A stretch of DNA of 64,000 nt from UBA7692 sp964650845 (GCA_964650845.1 CAZYXR010000005.1:10231-74230); one strand, 5' to 3'. Numbered from the stretch's first letter, positions 1-10,410 are shown. Notes: a model not told the origin generated them from the sequence alone. Program-made: numbers and translations.

Positions 1-3000
1 TATTGTGCCTGTTACACGTTTCTCCACACCATTAAAGTATTTCAAGTTTACTGTATAAACATAGGTATCCATTTGAACTTGGCTTCCTTTAAATGTTCCA
101 TCCCATCCGTCTTTGAATCCAAATCCGTTTTTCTGAGCAGCATTTTCGTAGATAAGACTACCCCAACGGTCAAATATTTGAACATGACCAGTAGTTACAC
201 CCAATATTGCAAACTCAAAGAAGTCATTCAAGTTATCACCATTAGGCGAGAATGCCGTAGGGAAGAACTCAGAAGGCTGTGTTTTAACTTCAATTCTTAT
301 TGTGTCGGTAGCGGTACAAGAATCTGCATTCATTACTGTTACAACAAAAGTAGTAGTAACATCTGGTGCTACTGTTGGAGTAAGACAGTTGGTAGAATCT
401 GCACATCCAGAGAAGTTGAATGTTCCCAACATACTGCTCCAATAAACTCTTGTAATAGTTGTATCAGATACAACCTCGGCAGTAAGCTGTGCTTCCATAC
501 CACTCAATATCAATTCTTTATCAGCCACCAAATCAACAGTTAGCGTTGTAGGTACCGGAATAGTGAAAGAATTGATGCCTTCGCAACCATTTGCATCACG
601 CACAAACACTACATAAGTACCAGGCAACAAGCCTGTGTAAGTGTTACTTGCTTGTGTAGTACCATTCAACTGATAAGTAAATGGCGCTGCACCTCCAGTA
701 GTATTCACAACAACAATACCTGAACCAATGTTTGCACATTTTGAACCGGTAACATTTACATCTACTACCAAAGGATTTGGTGAAGTTACAGTTCTGGTTT
801 CTGCCAAAGTGCAACCTTTGCTATCGGTAATAGTTACAGAGTAAACACCCGCACCCAAGCCCGAGGCGGTATTACTGGTTTGTACTGGAGTAGTGCTCCA
901 AGTATATGTATATGGCACATCGCCACCTGTTACATCTACAGAGATAATACCAGTAGTAGCACCATTACAAGTTGGATTAACAACCGCTACATCTGCAAAC
1001 AATTGTTTTGCTTCTTCAACTTCATAAACACCAACATAAGTACATCCAAGTGCATCAGTAATAGTAACACGATATGTACCAGCGGCTACGCCAGAAACAT
1101 CTTCGGTTGTTGCTCCTGTGCTCCAAACGTATGTATAGTTGCCGTTTGCACCCGAAACAGTTAAATCTATAACTCCGTCTGTTTTTCCGCTACACGAAGC
1201 ATTTGTAATACTATCAGCAACACTGAATGGTAATGGCTCGGTGATATAGATAGAGTCGCGAGTTGAACAACCATTAAAGTCGGTTACTATTGAAATGTAG
1301 CTACCTGCCGGAACATTGGCCAATGTAGAATCTCCATTAAATGTATTCCACAAATAAGTATATGGATATACACCGCCCGTTACAACAGCCGAAACTTCAC
1401 CGGTTCCAGCACCTGGACAAGTAACATTAGTGGCTGCAAAAGTTAGTTTCAACGAATCTGGTTCATAAACAAAATACGTAGCATCTACTGTGCAACCATT
1501 ACCGTCTGTAACAGTTACAACATAGTTACCACCCGAAAGATTACCCAAGTCTTCTGTTACTACCGAATCTTTACTCCACACAAAGAAGTAAGGCAATGTT
1601 CCGCCATAAGCGGTAATATCCAAGAACCCATCTTCGTAACCTGCGCATTTTACATTTTTAATAAAGCCTGTTGTGTACAATGGAAGTGGTTGGCCCATAA
1701 GCAAAGTATCTACTTTGCTACAATTGCGGGTATCTGTAATAGTAAGGTAATAAGTACCCGAACCAACACCAATCAAATCCTCGTTGAATGTACCATTGCT
1801 CCACGCATAAGTATAAGGAGGTACCCCACCTGATGGAATCGCGTCAATGTGTCCATCCATATCACCTGAGCATTTAGGTGTTTTTACAAAGTAGTTTACA
1901 ATTATTGGTGATGGATTTACAATTTCATACGAAGCGGTAGCTGTACATCCATTAGCATCAGTAACAGACAACACATAAATACCTTGACCCAAACCAGATA
2001 AATCTTGCGTAGTATCGCTTGTACTCCAATTATAAGAATATCCGGCAGTACCTCCTGTTACACTCGCATCAATAACTCCATCGGCAGAACCGAAACATGA
2101 AATTTGCACAACTGTTGCGGAAATAGCAATTGCTGCCGGTTCAAAAATCACCACACTATCTCTGTGTTGGCAACCTTTAGCATCTGTTACTATGACGTAA
2201 TATGTATTACCACTCAACCCAGCAACCGAAGCTGCACCACCAAAATTGCTCCACAAATAGTTATAAGGAGCTGAGCCGCCTACAACTGCGATTGATGCGG
2301 TTCCATTTGCTGCACCATTGCAAGTTACATCAGTATGCGTGATTGTAGACGAAATAGGAGCCGGCTCAGATATTGAGAATGATTGTGTAGCTGAACATCC
2401 ATTATTGTCTGTTATTGTAACATCATAAATTCCACCAGGAATATCCGTCAAATCTTGTGTTGTATCGCCACCATTCCAGCTATATGAATATGGCAACACA
2501 CCTCCGCTCACAGTCAAATCTATCAAACCATTAGCATAACCACTACAAGTAACATCAAAAATAGAAGAGTTAATTGTCAACTCCGCTGGTTGTGTTACAG
2601 TAGTTGAAGCAGTAGATGAACAACCATTTACATCGGTAATAGTAACAGAATAAAATCCTACCGGAACACCAGTCAACACCGAATCGGTTGCGCCTGTATT
2701 CCACAAGTATGTATATGGTGGAGTACCTCCCCCTGCAGTTGTAGAAATTGTTCCTGTTGAATCACCAAAGCAAAGGACATTAGTTACATTTAACGCCAAA
2801 GAGTAAACTGGTGGCTCGGTAAGGGTAACAGTTCCGCTAATTGAACAACCATTCGCATCTGTAACTATTACTGTATAAAGCCCACCACCAACACCGGTTA
2901 ATGAAGATGCGGTATCTCCGTTGCTCCAAAAATAAGTATATGGAGCCACACCGCCACCAACAGTACTTGTTACAGTACCATTTTTAGCACCATTACAAAT

Positions 3001-5733
3001 AATATTCGTTCCAGCTAAAGCAAGTGTAAGTGAAGATGGTTCATTTACAACTTGAGTTAGTGTTTTAACGCAGCCGTTAGCATCTTCGACTGTAACAGAA
3101 TAAGTACCTGCTACAACATTCACTAAATCTTCTAGCAAATGACCATTACTCCAATTGAAGCTATATGGTGGTGTTCCACCGCTTACAGTAATATCAACTG
3201 TTCCATCAGCTCCAGCGTTACATTTTACATCGGTAGATGCAGCTAAAACAACAAACATTTCAGGAGCTTGGGTAACTGTTACAGATAGTGAATCGCGGCA
3301 ACCTCTTGTATCTACTACTGTTAAACTATAGTTACCTGCAGCAACGCCAACAATATCATCAGTAGCTCCACCATTGTTCCAGGTGTATGTATAGCCAGGT
3401 GTGCCACCTGTTGTAGTTGTGTATACGGCAGCATCGGTGCCACCAAAACATCCTGCATTTACAGTAGAGTCTAAAACCGTAAGCAATTGAGTTGGCTCTA
3501 ATATATCAACACTTTGAATAACAGGGCAACCCTTAGCGTCAATAACTTTTACTAAATAGTTACCACCTGCCAATCCAGTGAAAGTTGGTGAAAACTGATA
3601 AGTTAAACCTCCATTTATTGAATATTGGTAAGGTTGAATGCCTCCTGCAACTTGTATTGTAACCGATCCATCATTTCCGCCAAAACAAGCTACATCGGTT
3701 TGATTTCCTATTGAAGTAGAAACCACATAAGAATTATTGATAGTAACTGTAGAAGTAGCTGTGCAACCATTTCCGTCTTGCACAAGAACTGTGTAGGTAT
3801 TTGCAGCTAAACCACTAAAATTTGCGCCAGGTTGCAACGACCCTCCATTCAATGAATATTGATAACTACCTACTCCACCACTTGCCGAAACCCCTATCGT
3901 ACCATCAAAAACTCCTGCACAACTTGCATCCTGCGTAACTGTTGTAAAATTGATTTGTGTTGGTTGCGTAATCACCACTGGGTTGCCGCTATACACTGCT
4001 ACACAACCTAATGCATCTTTTACCGTCACGAAATAACTGGCTGCAGTTAATCCATTGAAAACATTTGAAGTTTGGTAAGTTGTACCGTTATCTATAGAGT
4101 ACTCGAATGGCGCTGTTCCACCAGAAGCAGTAACTGTAATTGAACCAGTGTTACCCCCAAAACACAATACATTAGTTGAGTTTACCCCGCTAATGTTGAT
4201 TGCCGGAGAAATAGTAACAATAGAACCACTTAAGAATCCAGATGTTCTTGAACAAGAATTGGCATCAACAATTTGCGACAATGTAAAAGTGGTTGGACTG
4301 GCAGGCACATTCAGCATGATGGTATCTCCATTTATCTTACCATTTCTCGATTCGTTTATTGCGCCATTAAACACTTGAACATTAAATGGTGCTTGACCAG
4401 AATTAAAGTTTAAGGTAAGCACTATTTGGCTGCCAGCACAAACGGATTGATTTGCTGGCGACAAACCGCCATTAGGCAAAGCAACCACATTCACCAAAAT
4501 TGTATTTGACACAGTGGTAGTGTTACACTTGTCCGTTACTCTTCTTCTTACATAGAAAGTGCCAGTTGTATTTAACACTCCATGATTATAAGTAGGAGTG
4601 GATACACCAGTTGGAGTAAATGTGCTGTTATCAGAAGAATATTCCCAATTATAAGTTAATGTTCCGCCATTGCTTTGCGCTGATGTGCCGCCACTTGCAG
4701 CTGTTACATCCGTAAATGTTCCCGGATTTGAACCAACACAAAGGTTAGCTCCGTTAGTAAAGCCACCAATAGAACCTGCACTTAGAGCAGGGCTGGCAAC
4801 TGGCGTAAAGGTGATATTTGTATTTTCAGGATCACAAAGACCTACTAAACGAATTTCAACTAAATCATTTGCTCCTAATACGTAAGTACCCAAAGCAACA
4901 TTCGATACTGGGGCGTTCGCATTGTATATCTGTGAGCCATTTATATAAACACGAACTGCATCATCGGCACTTACAACATTTATTGCATAGGCTGAGCAAG
5001 TAAAACCTCTTCTTCTCGCTCTGATAGTAAATTTATCATTTGATACTTCGCAACCAGACCAGCCTGGGGCAGAAGATGGAGAAGCGGTTACAGCCCATTG
5101 ACTGGCTGTATTAAAATTTATTCCAGAAGCAGAATAATATCCATATCTGGCATTCGCTGCACTACCGGCTAAAGAAATGTCTGTGGTAGCAAAAGCGTCA
5201 ACATTCCATGCATTTACTCCTTCTCCCGGATCTGCTTGTACAGGGCACGTTTTATATTGAAGAAGTGCTGAGTTTTGGCCAGCAACCCAATCTTCACACG
5301 TAGTCGTGAAAGTTTTGGTATTTATTCTTACCGTACCTGTATAGGTAGCTAACCACTCGGTTGAAGAAGGGCGCGGATTCACCGCAGGACAAACACCACC
5401 AGTCCAAGGATTAGACAATGGCGTCAAGTTGTCGTTGTATGTCAACACTCCAGAGGTAGATGACAAAGTCATATCCATATTATTGCCATTGCTGTACTGT
5501 TGATTTGGATTTGTGTAGCGGAACGAATAAAAATTCCCGGCTACAACATTGAAATCAACGTAAGTTCCACTACCAACAGACAGTGGTGCACTCCAAGTTG
5601 AAGTTGGTGTTAGCGGACCACCACCTTCTGGAAATGAACTTGTACCACATTGTGCCGAAGTCTTTACAGACAGGAACGTTGCCAATAGGCAAAGAAAAAC
5701 CAACAACGATTTTTGACGTAGAAAAGATGCCAT
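1..5733 (-). CDS. Giant SprB-repeat surface protein, T9SS type B cargo (3' end cut by window)
   Basis: An uninterrupted minus-strand frame of 1911 codons runs from ATG at 5733 to the window edge. Residues 1-27 form a signal peptide ending near TSAQC. Residues 28 to about 370 are a non-repetitive N-terminal region with one PKD-like stretch. About sixteen SprB-type repeats follow, each with an SGGxxPYxYxW core and a closing V(T)DxNGC motif. The last ~90 residues carry the gliding-motility C-terminal domain (FPTAFSPNGDN, IFDRWGSLIYE, WDGTFKG), the type B signal for type IX secretion. Only a few residues should be missing because this domain normally ends just after the GTI reached at base 1. By family knowledge such proteins are secreted adhesins; SprB itself drives gliding in Flavobacterium. 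No gliding or PorP/SprF partner is visible here, so motility is not established. Confidence 0.9.
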   Translation of the reverse strand, partial: MASFLRQKSLLVFLCLLATFLSVKTSAQCGTSSFPEGGGPLTPTSTWSAPLSVGSGTYVDFNVVAGNFYSFRYTNPNQQYSNGNNMDMTLSSTSGVLTYNDNLTPLSNPWTGGVCPAVNPRPSSTEWLATYTGTVRINTKTFTTTCEDWVAGQNSALLQYKTCPVQADPGEGVNAWNVDAFATTDISLAGSAANARYGYYSASGINFNTASQWAVTASPSSAPGWSGCEVSNDKFTIRARRRGFTCSAYAINVVSADDAVRVYINGSQIYNANAPVSNVALGTYVLGANDLVEIRLVGLCDPENTNITFTPVASPALSAGSIGGFTNGANLCVGSNPGTFTDVTAASGGTSAQSNGGTLTYNWEYSSDNSTFTPTGVSTPTYNHGVLNTTGTFYVRRRVTDKCNTTTVSNTILVNVVALPNGGLSPANQSVCAGSQIVLTLNFNSGQAPFNVQVFNGAINESRNGKINGDTIMLNVPASPTTFTLSQIVDANSCSRTSGFLSGSIVTISPAINISGVNSTNVLCFGGNTGSITVTASGGTAPFEYSIDNGTTYQTSNVFNGLTAASYFVTVKDALGCVAVYSGNPVVITQPTQINFTTVTQDASCAGVFDGTIGVSASGGVGSYQYSLNGGSLQPGANFSGLAANTYTVLVQDGNGCTATSTVTINNSYVVSTSIGNQTDVACFGGNDGSVTIQVAGGIQPYQYSINGGLTYQFSPTFTGLAGGNYLVKVIDAKGCPVIQSVDILEPTQLLTVLDSTVNAGCFGGTDAAVYTTTTGGTPGYTYTWNNGGATDDIVGVAAGNYSLTVVDTRGCRDSLSVTVTQAPEMFVVLAASTDVKCNAGADGTVDITVSGGTPPYSFNWSNGHLLEDLVNVVAGTYSVTVEDANGCVKTLTQVVNEPSSLTLALAGTNIICNGAKNGTVTSTVGGGVAPYTYFWSNGDTASSLTGVGGGLYTVIVTDANGCSISGTVTLTEPPVYSLALNVTNVLCFGDSTGTISTTAGGGTPPYTYLWNTGATDSVLTGVPVGFYSVTITDVNGCSSTASTTVTQPAELTINSSIFDVTCSGYANGLIDLTVSGGVLPYSYSWNGGDTTQDLTDIPGGIYDVTITDNNGCSATQSFSISEPAPISSTITHTDVTCNGAANGTASIAVVGGSAPYNYLWSNFGGAASVAGLSGNTYYVIVTDAKGCQHRDSVVIFEPAAIAISATVVQISCFGSADGVIDASVTGGTAGYSYNWSTSDTTQDLSGLGQGIYVLSVTDANGCTATASYEIVNPSPIIVNYFVKTPKCSGDMDGHIDAIPSGGVPPYTYAWSNGTFNEDLIGVGSGTYYLTITDTRNCSKVDTLLMGQPLPLYTTGFIKNVKCAGYEDGFLDITAYGGTLPYFFVWSKDSVVTEDLGNLSGGNYVVTVTDGNGCTVDATYFVYEPDSLKLTFAATNVTCPGAGTGEVSAVVTGGVYPYTYLWNTFNGDSTLANVPAGSYISIVTDFNGCSTRDSIYITEPLPFSVADSITNASCSGKTDGVIDLTVSGANGNYTYVWSTGATTEDVSGVAAGTYRVTITDALGCTYVGVYEVEEAKQLFADVAVVNPTCNGATTGIISVDVTGGDVPYTYTWSTTPVQTSNTASGLGAGVYSVTITDSKGCTLAETRTVTSPNPLVVDVNVTGSKCANIGSGIVVVNTTGGAAPFTYQLNGTTQASNTYTGLLPGTYVVFVRDANGCEGINSFTIPVPTTLTVDLVADKELILSGMEAQLTAEVVSDTTITRVYWSSMLGTFNFSGCADSTNCLTPTVAPDVTTTFVVTVMNADSCTATDTIRIEVKTQPSEFFPTAFSPNGDNLNDFFEFAILGVTTGHVQIFDRWGSLIYENAAQKNGFGFKDGWDGTFKGSQVQMDTYVYTVNLKYFNGVEKRVTGTI
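550..4215 (-). repeat. Tandem array of about 16 SprB units (~225-245 bp each)
   Basis: The DNA repeats with a period near 225 bp. The segment encoding the NGC end of each unit recurs near 570, 808, 1044, 1270, 1490, 1720, 1945, 2170, 2395, 2620, 2845, 3070, 3298, 3520, 3765 and 4005. Between 1945 and 3070 the spacing is almost exactly 75 codons. Units are diverged at the DNA level, so this is an old protein-coding repeat and not a recent duplication. Unit count was made by eye. Confidence 0.85.
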
Positions 5734-5903
5734 AATCAATGAAAAATGTCTAATTAAATTTTAAATCAGAAGCCCCGAAAATATGATTTTAGTCAAATAT
5801 TCAAGAAAAAAATAAAAAAAGTTCGGAGCAGAGACGTTGAATTTCAACATTTTGGTTGCAAAACACTGACCTTTATCAATCTTTTACCTTATTGCAGTAA
5901 GCT

Positions 5904-6530
5904 TCAAATGCGTATAAAGCATTGAGTTACCTTAGCAAAATGATATTTCTCTCTTGTGCTAAACTCCCACAAGGCGGCACAACCTGTGTGGGTAAAATTT
6001 TTGTTCATCAAATTTTGTCGATGTCCTTCTGATTTATAAAAATCATCCATTATATTCTGTGCAAGTGCAAGGTAAGTAGTTTCATTGGGAACAAAAGGAA
6101 ATCGATGGATGTTTTCTGCCATCAAAACATTACTTATTCCAAACATTTTCATGCGACCGTCAGGTGCGCGAAGTTCTATATTTTTTGAATTGATGTGACT
6201 GTAAAACTGCCTTTCCACCATTTCGTTTGAATGTACCAAAGCAGCGTTGCGCAACGATTCGGAATAGGCAAGTGGTGCAACTTTTTTCGACTGGCGAATT
6301 TTATTTGATGCAAAAAACAAACTGGCATTCATCAAGTGTACATCAAACTTATCTATCTGAACTAACTCGTTTGGTTCAGGCAACTTTTCAAACGATTGCC
6401 AATCATGCTTGGCATAAACTTCGGCTTTGAAAAAACTTTTAGTTGCAAAACCGTCAATTTTACTCAGATAAACTTCCGGATTTATTGGCAACCATAAAAA
6501 AGACACCAAGAAGACAGCAAATAACTTCAT
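5904..6530 (-). CDS. CAP/SCP-domain extracellular protein
   Basis: The CAP superfamily (CAP/SCP/PR-1) is recognised from HSNEMVERQFYSH, AENIHRF and SEGHRQNLMN, which match the conserved His/Glu cavity signatures. I start at ATG 6530 (MKLFAVFLVSF), eight codons inside the longest frame, because it gives a clean signal peptide. The mature protein is about 185 residues with the CAP fold in residues 60-208. Bacterial CAP proteins are usually secreted or periplasmic; no biochemical activity can be assigned. It lies upstream of the giant SprB gene on the same strand, 170 bp away, with no convincing terminator between them. Confidence 0.8.
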   Translation of the reverse strand: MKLFAVFLVSFLWLPINPEVYLSKIDGFATKSFFKAEVYAKHDWQSFEKLPEPNELVQIDKFDVHLMNASLFFASNKIRQSKKVAPLAYSESLRNAALVHSNEMVERQFYSHINSKNIELRAPDGRMKMFGISNVLMAENIHRFPFVPNETTYLALAQNIMDDFYKSEGHRQNLMNKNFTHTGCAALWEFSTREKYHFAKVTQCFIRI

Positions 6531-6653
6531 ACAATCACAAAATATTTCGCTCAAAGATTATGTGCATTATCAAACGTTTAAACACTCGAAAAATTTCATC
6601 AAGATGAAGAATACATAGAAGAAGGATAGCCTAAGAGTCTATTCTGAAAACTT

Positions 6654-6686
6654 TTTGCGCAATGTAATTAGCAGCGTTTACATTCG
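6654..6686 (+). promoter_or_regulatory. Bacteroidota-type promoter for the TerC gene
   Basis: TTTG at 6654-6657, then 21 bases, then TACATTCG at 6679-6686. This fits the known Bacteroidota minus-33/minus-7 arrangement with one substitution in the second half of the minus-7 box. It ends 18 bases before the GTG start at 6705, implying a leader of roughly 10-13 nt. Confidence 0.5.
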
Positions 6687-6704
6687 CGCTCTCAACTATC
6701 CTTT

Positions 6705-7484
6705 GTGGAAACAATAATTGAATTCCTTCATCAATACTTGGGGCACGATTTGAATGCCGCAGGATTGGTAATTCTAAATCTGATACTTATTGAAAGCTTG
6801 TTAAGCATTGACAATGCAGCTGTGTTGGCAACAATGGTAATGGATTTGCCCGATGAAAAACAACGCAGAAAAGCATTGAAAATTGGGTTGATATTAGCTT
6901 ATGTTTTCAGGGGCACAGCTTTGTTGTTTGCAAGTTGGCTTATCAAGATAAATGTACTAAAACTACTGGGCGGTGGCTATCTATTGTATTTGAGCCTTGC
7001 ATATTTCTACAAGCATTTTAGCAAGAAAGAAAACATTTTGCAGATAGAGAACGAGGAGTTGCAACAAGAAGTGAAACATCCGAAGAAGATTTTTGGACTA
7101 TCGCTATTTTGGAGTGTGGTATTGCAAGTAGAAGTGATGGATTTAACCTTCTCGTTGGATAATGTTTTTGCAGCAGTTGCTTTTACCAACAATATCTATT
7201 TAGTGTGTTTAGGTGTGTTTATTGGCATTATCACCATGCGGATTGTAGCTGGGTATTTTGTTTCGCTAATGGAGCGTTTTCCATTCCTAGATATGGTTGC
7301 TTTTGGTATTATCGGATTGTTAGGATTAAAACTGTGTTTATCTTTTGCCTGCCATTACTTTAGCGAATCGGCTTTTTGCCACATTATGGAAAGCGAAAGA
7401 GCAGACCTCTACTTTTCATTAACTACTGTAGCATTGTTTGTGCTGCCTATTTTAGTTTCGCTTATACTTAAGCGTAAGCAGTAA
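6705..7484 (+). CDS. TerC/YkoY-family integral membrane protein
   Basis: 259 residues with about seven hydrophobic segments. Two internally related acidic membrane motifs, ESLLSIDNAAVLATM near residue 30 and VEVMDLTFSLDNVFA near residue 148, are the hallmark of the TerC family, whose characterised members act in manganese export or tellurium resistance. The GTG start is used because no ATG lies in frame near the N-terminus and the promoter ends just upstream. The metal specificity is inference from the family. No yybP-ykoY riboswitch fits in the very short leader. Confidence 0.85.
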   Translation: METIIEFLHQYLGHDLNAAGLVILNLILIESLLSIDNAAVLATMVMDLPDEKQRRKALKIGLILAYVFRGTALLFASWLIKINVLKLLGGGYLLYLSLAYFYKHFSKKENILQIENEELQQEVKHPKKIFGLSLFWSVVLQVEVMDLTFSLDNVFAAVAFTNNIYLVCLGVFIGIITMRIVAGYFVSLMERFPFLDMVAFGIIGLLGLKLCLSFACHYFSESAFCHIMESERADLYFSLTTVALFVLPILVSLILKRKQ

Positions 7485-7563
7485 AATTTCGCCACCCTTT
7501 CTTTTGTAATATTTACTTTTTTCAACTGATAATGGTTTAGAAAACCATATTTGCGAAAGCATT

Positions 7564-8778
7564 ATGCAAGCAACAGAACTTAAAGAGAACTTTGTAATAG
7601 TAAACGGGGTTAAAAAAAGCATTACCTATCAACGCTGCAACCGCTGTATTAGCGATAGCACATGCCCGGGAATTTCATTCAACAACAAAGGCATTTGCAA
7701 CTTTTGCACATTACATGACAAATGGGTAAAAATGTACCCCAATGATGGGCGCGGGCAAAATATTCTAAACAGCAGCTTAGAAAAAATAAAGCGCGATGGA
7801 AAAGGAAAAAAATACGATTGCATAGTTGGAATTAGTGGCGGCAGAGATAGCACCTACATACTACACTTAGTGGCAACAAAATACAAACTGCGCCCATTGG
7901 CTGTACACTTCAATGATGGGTTCGACAATCCCGTTGGTGGAGAAAACATGATAAACATCACCCGCAAACTGGGTGTGGAATTGCGCACAATCACGAGCGA
8001 CTGGCGCGAAGCAAAAGATTTGAAAATTTCTTTTCTAAAAGCCTCGGTTCCAGAACTAAATGAAGGCACCGATGTAGGCATTGCTGCATCATGTTTTGGT
8101 GTAGCACACAAAGAAGGAGTTAAACATTTGATTTACGGACAATCGTTCCGCACCGAAGGCATTAAACCTATGAGTTGGGCGTATATGGTTGGCGACTATT
8201 TGAATGATGTACAAAATAAATTTGGCTCAGTTAAGCTGCGCAAATGGACGGCAAACGACCCAAACTATCATCTTGGATGGAAGGAACTGTTTTATTACAG
8301 TATGATTAAAGGTATTAAAGCCCACTCGCCACTTTATTACGAAAACTATGTACGAAAAGATGCCGAAGAAATAATTAAACGCGAATATGATTGGGTTTAT
8401 CCAGGGGCACATTATTACGATGATTTGTACTGGTCGTTGATTACCTATGTACATCGCGTTAAATTCAATATTGATTTTCGCCTAAATGCTTACAGTGCTT
8501 TAATTCGCGATGGGCAAATGGATAGAGACTGGGCAATTGAATCGGTAAAAAAACCATACGTTATGGAAGACCCCCGCATAATAGATTTGTGCTTGAAACG
8601 TTTGGCAATTTCTCGCGAGCAATTTGATGAATGGGTTGCCTTACCCCCCAAAACTTTCAGAGACTACAACACCGGATATACGGCAATGCAACTGATGCGA
8701 CCTGCCATAAAAGCCGTTACTAAAATGGGTTTCATGCCCGAGATTGTTTACGACAAATATTTTCTCTGTGGCAAATAG
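7564..8778 (+). CDS. N-acetyl sugar amidotransferase (WbpG/PseA-like)
   Basis: 404 residues. The N-terminus has a cysteine cluster (C25xxC28, C34, C45xxC48) typical of the zinc-binding region in this family, followed by an ATP pyrophosphatase loop ISGGRDSTY at residues ~89-97. These enzymes adenylate an acetamido sugar and replace oxygen by ammonia to make an acetamidino group, as in O-antigen or flagellin sugars. They normally work with a HisH-like glutaminase and often a HisF-like partner; neither is present in this window. It opens a plus-strand run of modification genes and its end overlaps the next gene by 11 bases. A degenerate minus-7-like CATATTTG lies about 10 bases upstream of the ATG. 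Confidence 0.85.
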   Translation: MQATELKENFVIVNGVKKSITYQRCNRCISDSTCPGISFNNKGICNFCTLHDKWVKMYPNDGRGQNILNSSLEKIKRDGKGKKYDCIVGISGGRDSTYILHLVATKYKLRPLAVHFNDGFDNPVGGENMINITRKLGVELRTITSDWREAKDLKISFLKASVPELNEGTDVGIAASCFGVAHKEGVKHLIYGQSFRTEGIKPMSWAYMVGDYLNDVQNKFGSVKLRKWTANDPNYHLGWKELFYYSMIKGIKAHSPLYYENYVRKDAEEIIKREYDWVYPGAHYYDDLYWSLITYVHRVKFNIDFRLNAYSALIRDGQMDRDWAIESVKKPYVMEDPRIIDLCLKRLAISREQFDEWVALPPKTFRDYNTGYTAMQLMRPAIKAVTKMGFMPEIVYDKYFLCGK

Positions 8779-10405
8779 CAATTACATTCTTGGAATAAAC
8801 GGAGGAGTGCGCCCTGGCTATCAGGATATTTCTGCTGTATTGATGTGCAATGGAAAAGTGATTGCGGCTATTGAAGAAGAAAGATTAAACAGAGTAAAAC
8901 ACACAGCAGGGCATCTGCCAATTCTTTCGGTTAAAGAGGTTTTAAATATTGGCAATATTAGCATTAAAGATGTTGCCACAGTTGCATTTCATGGTAGCAC
9001 TTGGCAGCAACATATTGACACTGTATTGCAAACTCACTTTACAAACTATTTTGGATTTTGCCCGCCAATAAAACGTTACCACCATCACGACTGTCATGCA
9101 GCAAGCACTTTTTTCGCATCAGGGTTTGCAGAAGCATTGATAATAACTGTAGATGGTTCGGGCGATGGAGTCAGCACACAAATAGCAATAGGACGGAACA
9201 ATAAAATTGAGGTATTAGAAAGATACGAACGCCCACAAAGCTTAGGAATGTTCTATGCTATGCTCACGCAACTTTGTGGTTTTACGCGCGATGCTGACGA
9301 ATACAAATTGATGGGCTTGGCAGCGTATGGCGATGCAAAAAAATTCAATTTAGATGATGTACTGCGCATTAACGAAAACAGTTACTTTTTGCAAGAAGAC
9401 TATATGGTAGAAATACCGCACGGTCAGCCCGCTCCCAGTAGAAACGAAATGCTTTTCAGCAACAAGCTCACCACATTAACCGGCTTGAGTAAACGAACAC
9501 AAAAAACCATTGAAGAACCATATAAACACCTTGCAGCCGCTACACAATTTCAATTAGAAAAGGCATTAACATCCTTAGTAAAAAAGTATGTGGCAAAAAC
9601 CGGCATACGCAATGTTTGCATGGCTGGCGGGGTAGCATTAAACTGTTTGGCAAATCAAAAAATAGAAACCCTATCGGAAGTAGATTCTCTATTTGTGCAA
9701 CCAGCTTCAAGCGATGCGGGAATATCTTTAGGCGCAGCATATTTGGCAAGTGTTGAAAGTGGTGTTACAGCGTTCGCAAAACAAACGCACACATTCTTTG
9801 GCAACCAGTTTACACAAACCGAAATTATAGATGCAATACAGCGTTGCCAATTGAACTATGAAATTGAAAACAACATAGTTGAGGCTGCTGCCGATTTGCT
9901 TGCCAACAACAAAGTTATTGGCTGGTTTCAAAACAAAATGGAGTTTGGCCCTCGCGCATTGGGCAACCGAAGCATATTGGCGAATCCAACCACTGCCGAC
10001 ATTCAACATATAGTAAACCACAAGATAAAATTTCGCGAGGGGTTTCGTCCTTTTGGCGCAAGTGTTTTGGAAGAAGATTTTCATGAGTTTTTTGAAGCAA
10101 AATGCACCGATGCACCATACATGACAAAAGTGTTTTTTGTAAAAGAAAAATACAGAACATTGCTAAAGGGCGTTACACATGCCGATGGCACTTGCCGCGT
10201 GCAAACGGTAAATAAATTGCAGAATGAACTTTACTATAACCTACTGAAAGCATTGAAAACAAAAATAGGTTATGGTGTTTTGCTAAACACAAGTTTCAAC
10301 CTAAGCCACGAACCAATTGTAAACACACCACGCGAAGCAATTGCAAGTTTTTTTGCCAGTGGAATGGATGCTTTGTTTATGGAAAATTGCTTACTAAAAA
10401 AGTAG
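8768..10405 (+). CDS. NodU/CmcH-family carbamoyltransferase
   Basis: Transfers a carbamoyl group from carbamoyl phosphate to a hydroxyl through carbamoyl-AMP. The N-terminal Kae1-like half shows YILGINGG, EEERLNRVKH and the metal-binding HHDCHAAS; the C-terminal half shows GGVALNCLAN and FGPRALGNRSI, the family signature. I use GTG 8768, which places the conserved first strand six codons in; a TTG at 8744 is the alternative. It overlaps the preceding gene, suggesting translational coupling. By context it probably decorates the same sugar or glycolipid as the neighbouring amidotransferase and methyltransferases; the acceptor is unknown. Confidence 0.85.
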   Translation: MANSNYILGINGGVRPGYQDISAVLMCNGKVIAAIEEERLNRVKHTAGHLPILSVKEVLNIGNISIKDVATVAFHGSTWQQHIDTVLQTHFTNYFGFCPPIKRYHHHDCHAASTFFASGFAEALIITVDGSGDGVSTQIAIGRNNKIEVLERYERPQSLGMFYAMLTQLCGFTRDADEYKLMGLAAYGDAKKFNLDDVLRINENSYFLQEDYMVEIPHGQPAPSRNEMLFSNKLTTLTGLSKRTQKTIEEPYKHLAAATQFQLEKALTSLVKKYVAKTGIRNVCMAGGVALNCLANQKIETLSEVDSLFVQPASSDAGISLGAAYLASVESGVTAFAKQTHTFFGNQFTQTEIIDAIQRCQLNYEIENNIVEAAADLLANNKVIGWFQNKMEFGPRALGNRSILANPTTADIQHIVNHKIKFREGFRPFGASVLEEDFHEFFEAKCTDAPYMTKVFFVKEKYRTLLKGVTHADGTCRVQTVNKLQNELYYNLLKALKTKIGYGVLLNTSFNLSHEPIVNTPREAIASFFASGMDALFMENCLLKK

Positions 10406-10410
10406 AATCT

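Noticed and set aside
73..1164. Plus-strand open frames at 73-543 and 880-1164 (and 4148-5003)
   Set aside because: They are antisense to the SprB-repeat frame, have biased Cys/Ser/Thr/Asn-rich composition and no recognisable domain; they arise from the repeat codons.
550..4215. Periodic repeats that might suggest a CRISPR array
   Set aside because: The period is ~225 bp, the repeats are coding and diverged, and there are no short identical repeats with unique spacers.
5836..5848. Palindrome GTTGAATTTCAAC downstream of the CAP gene
   Set aside because: Only six base pairs of stem and the T-run is too far away for a terminator; no reason to call it an operator.
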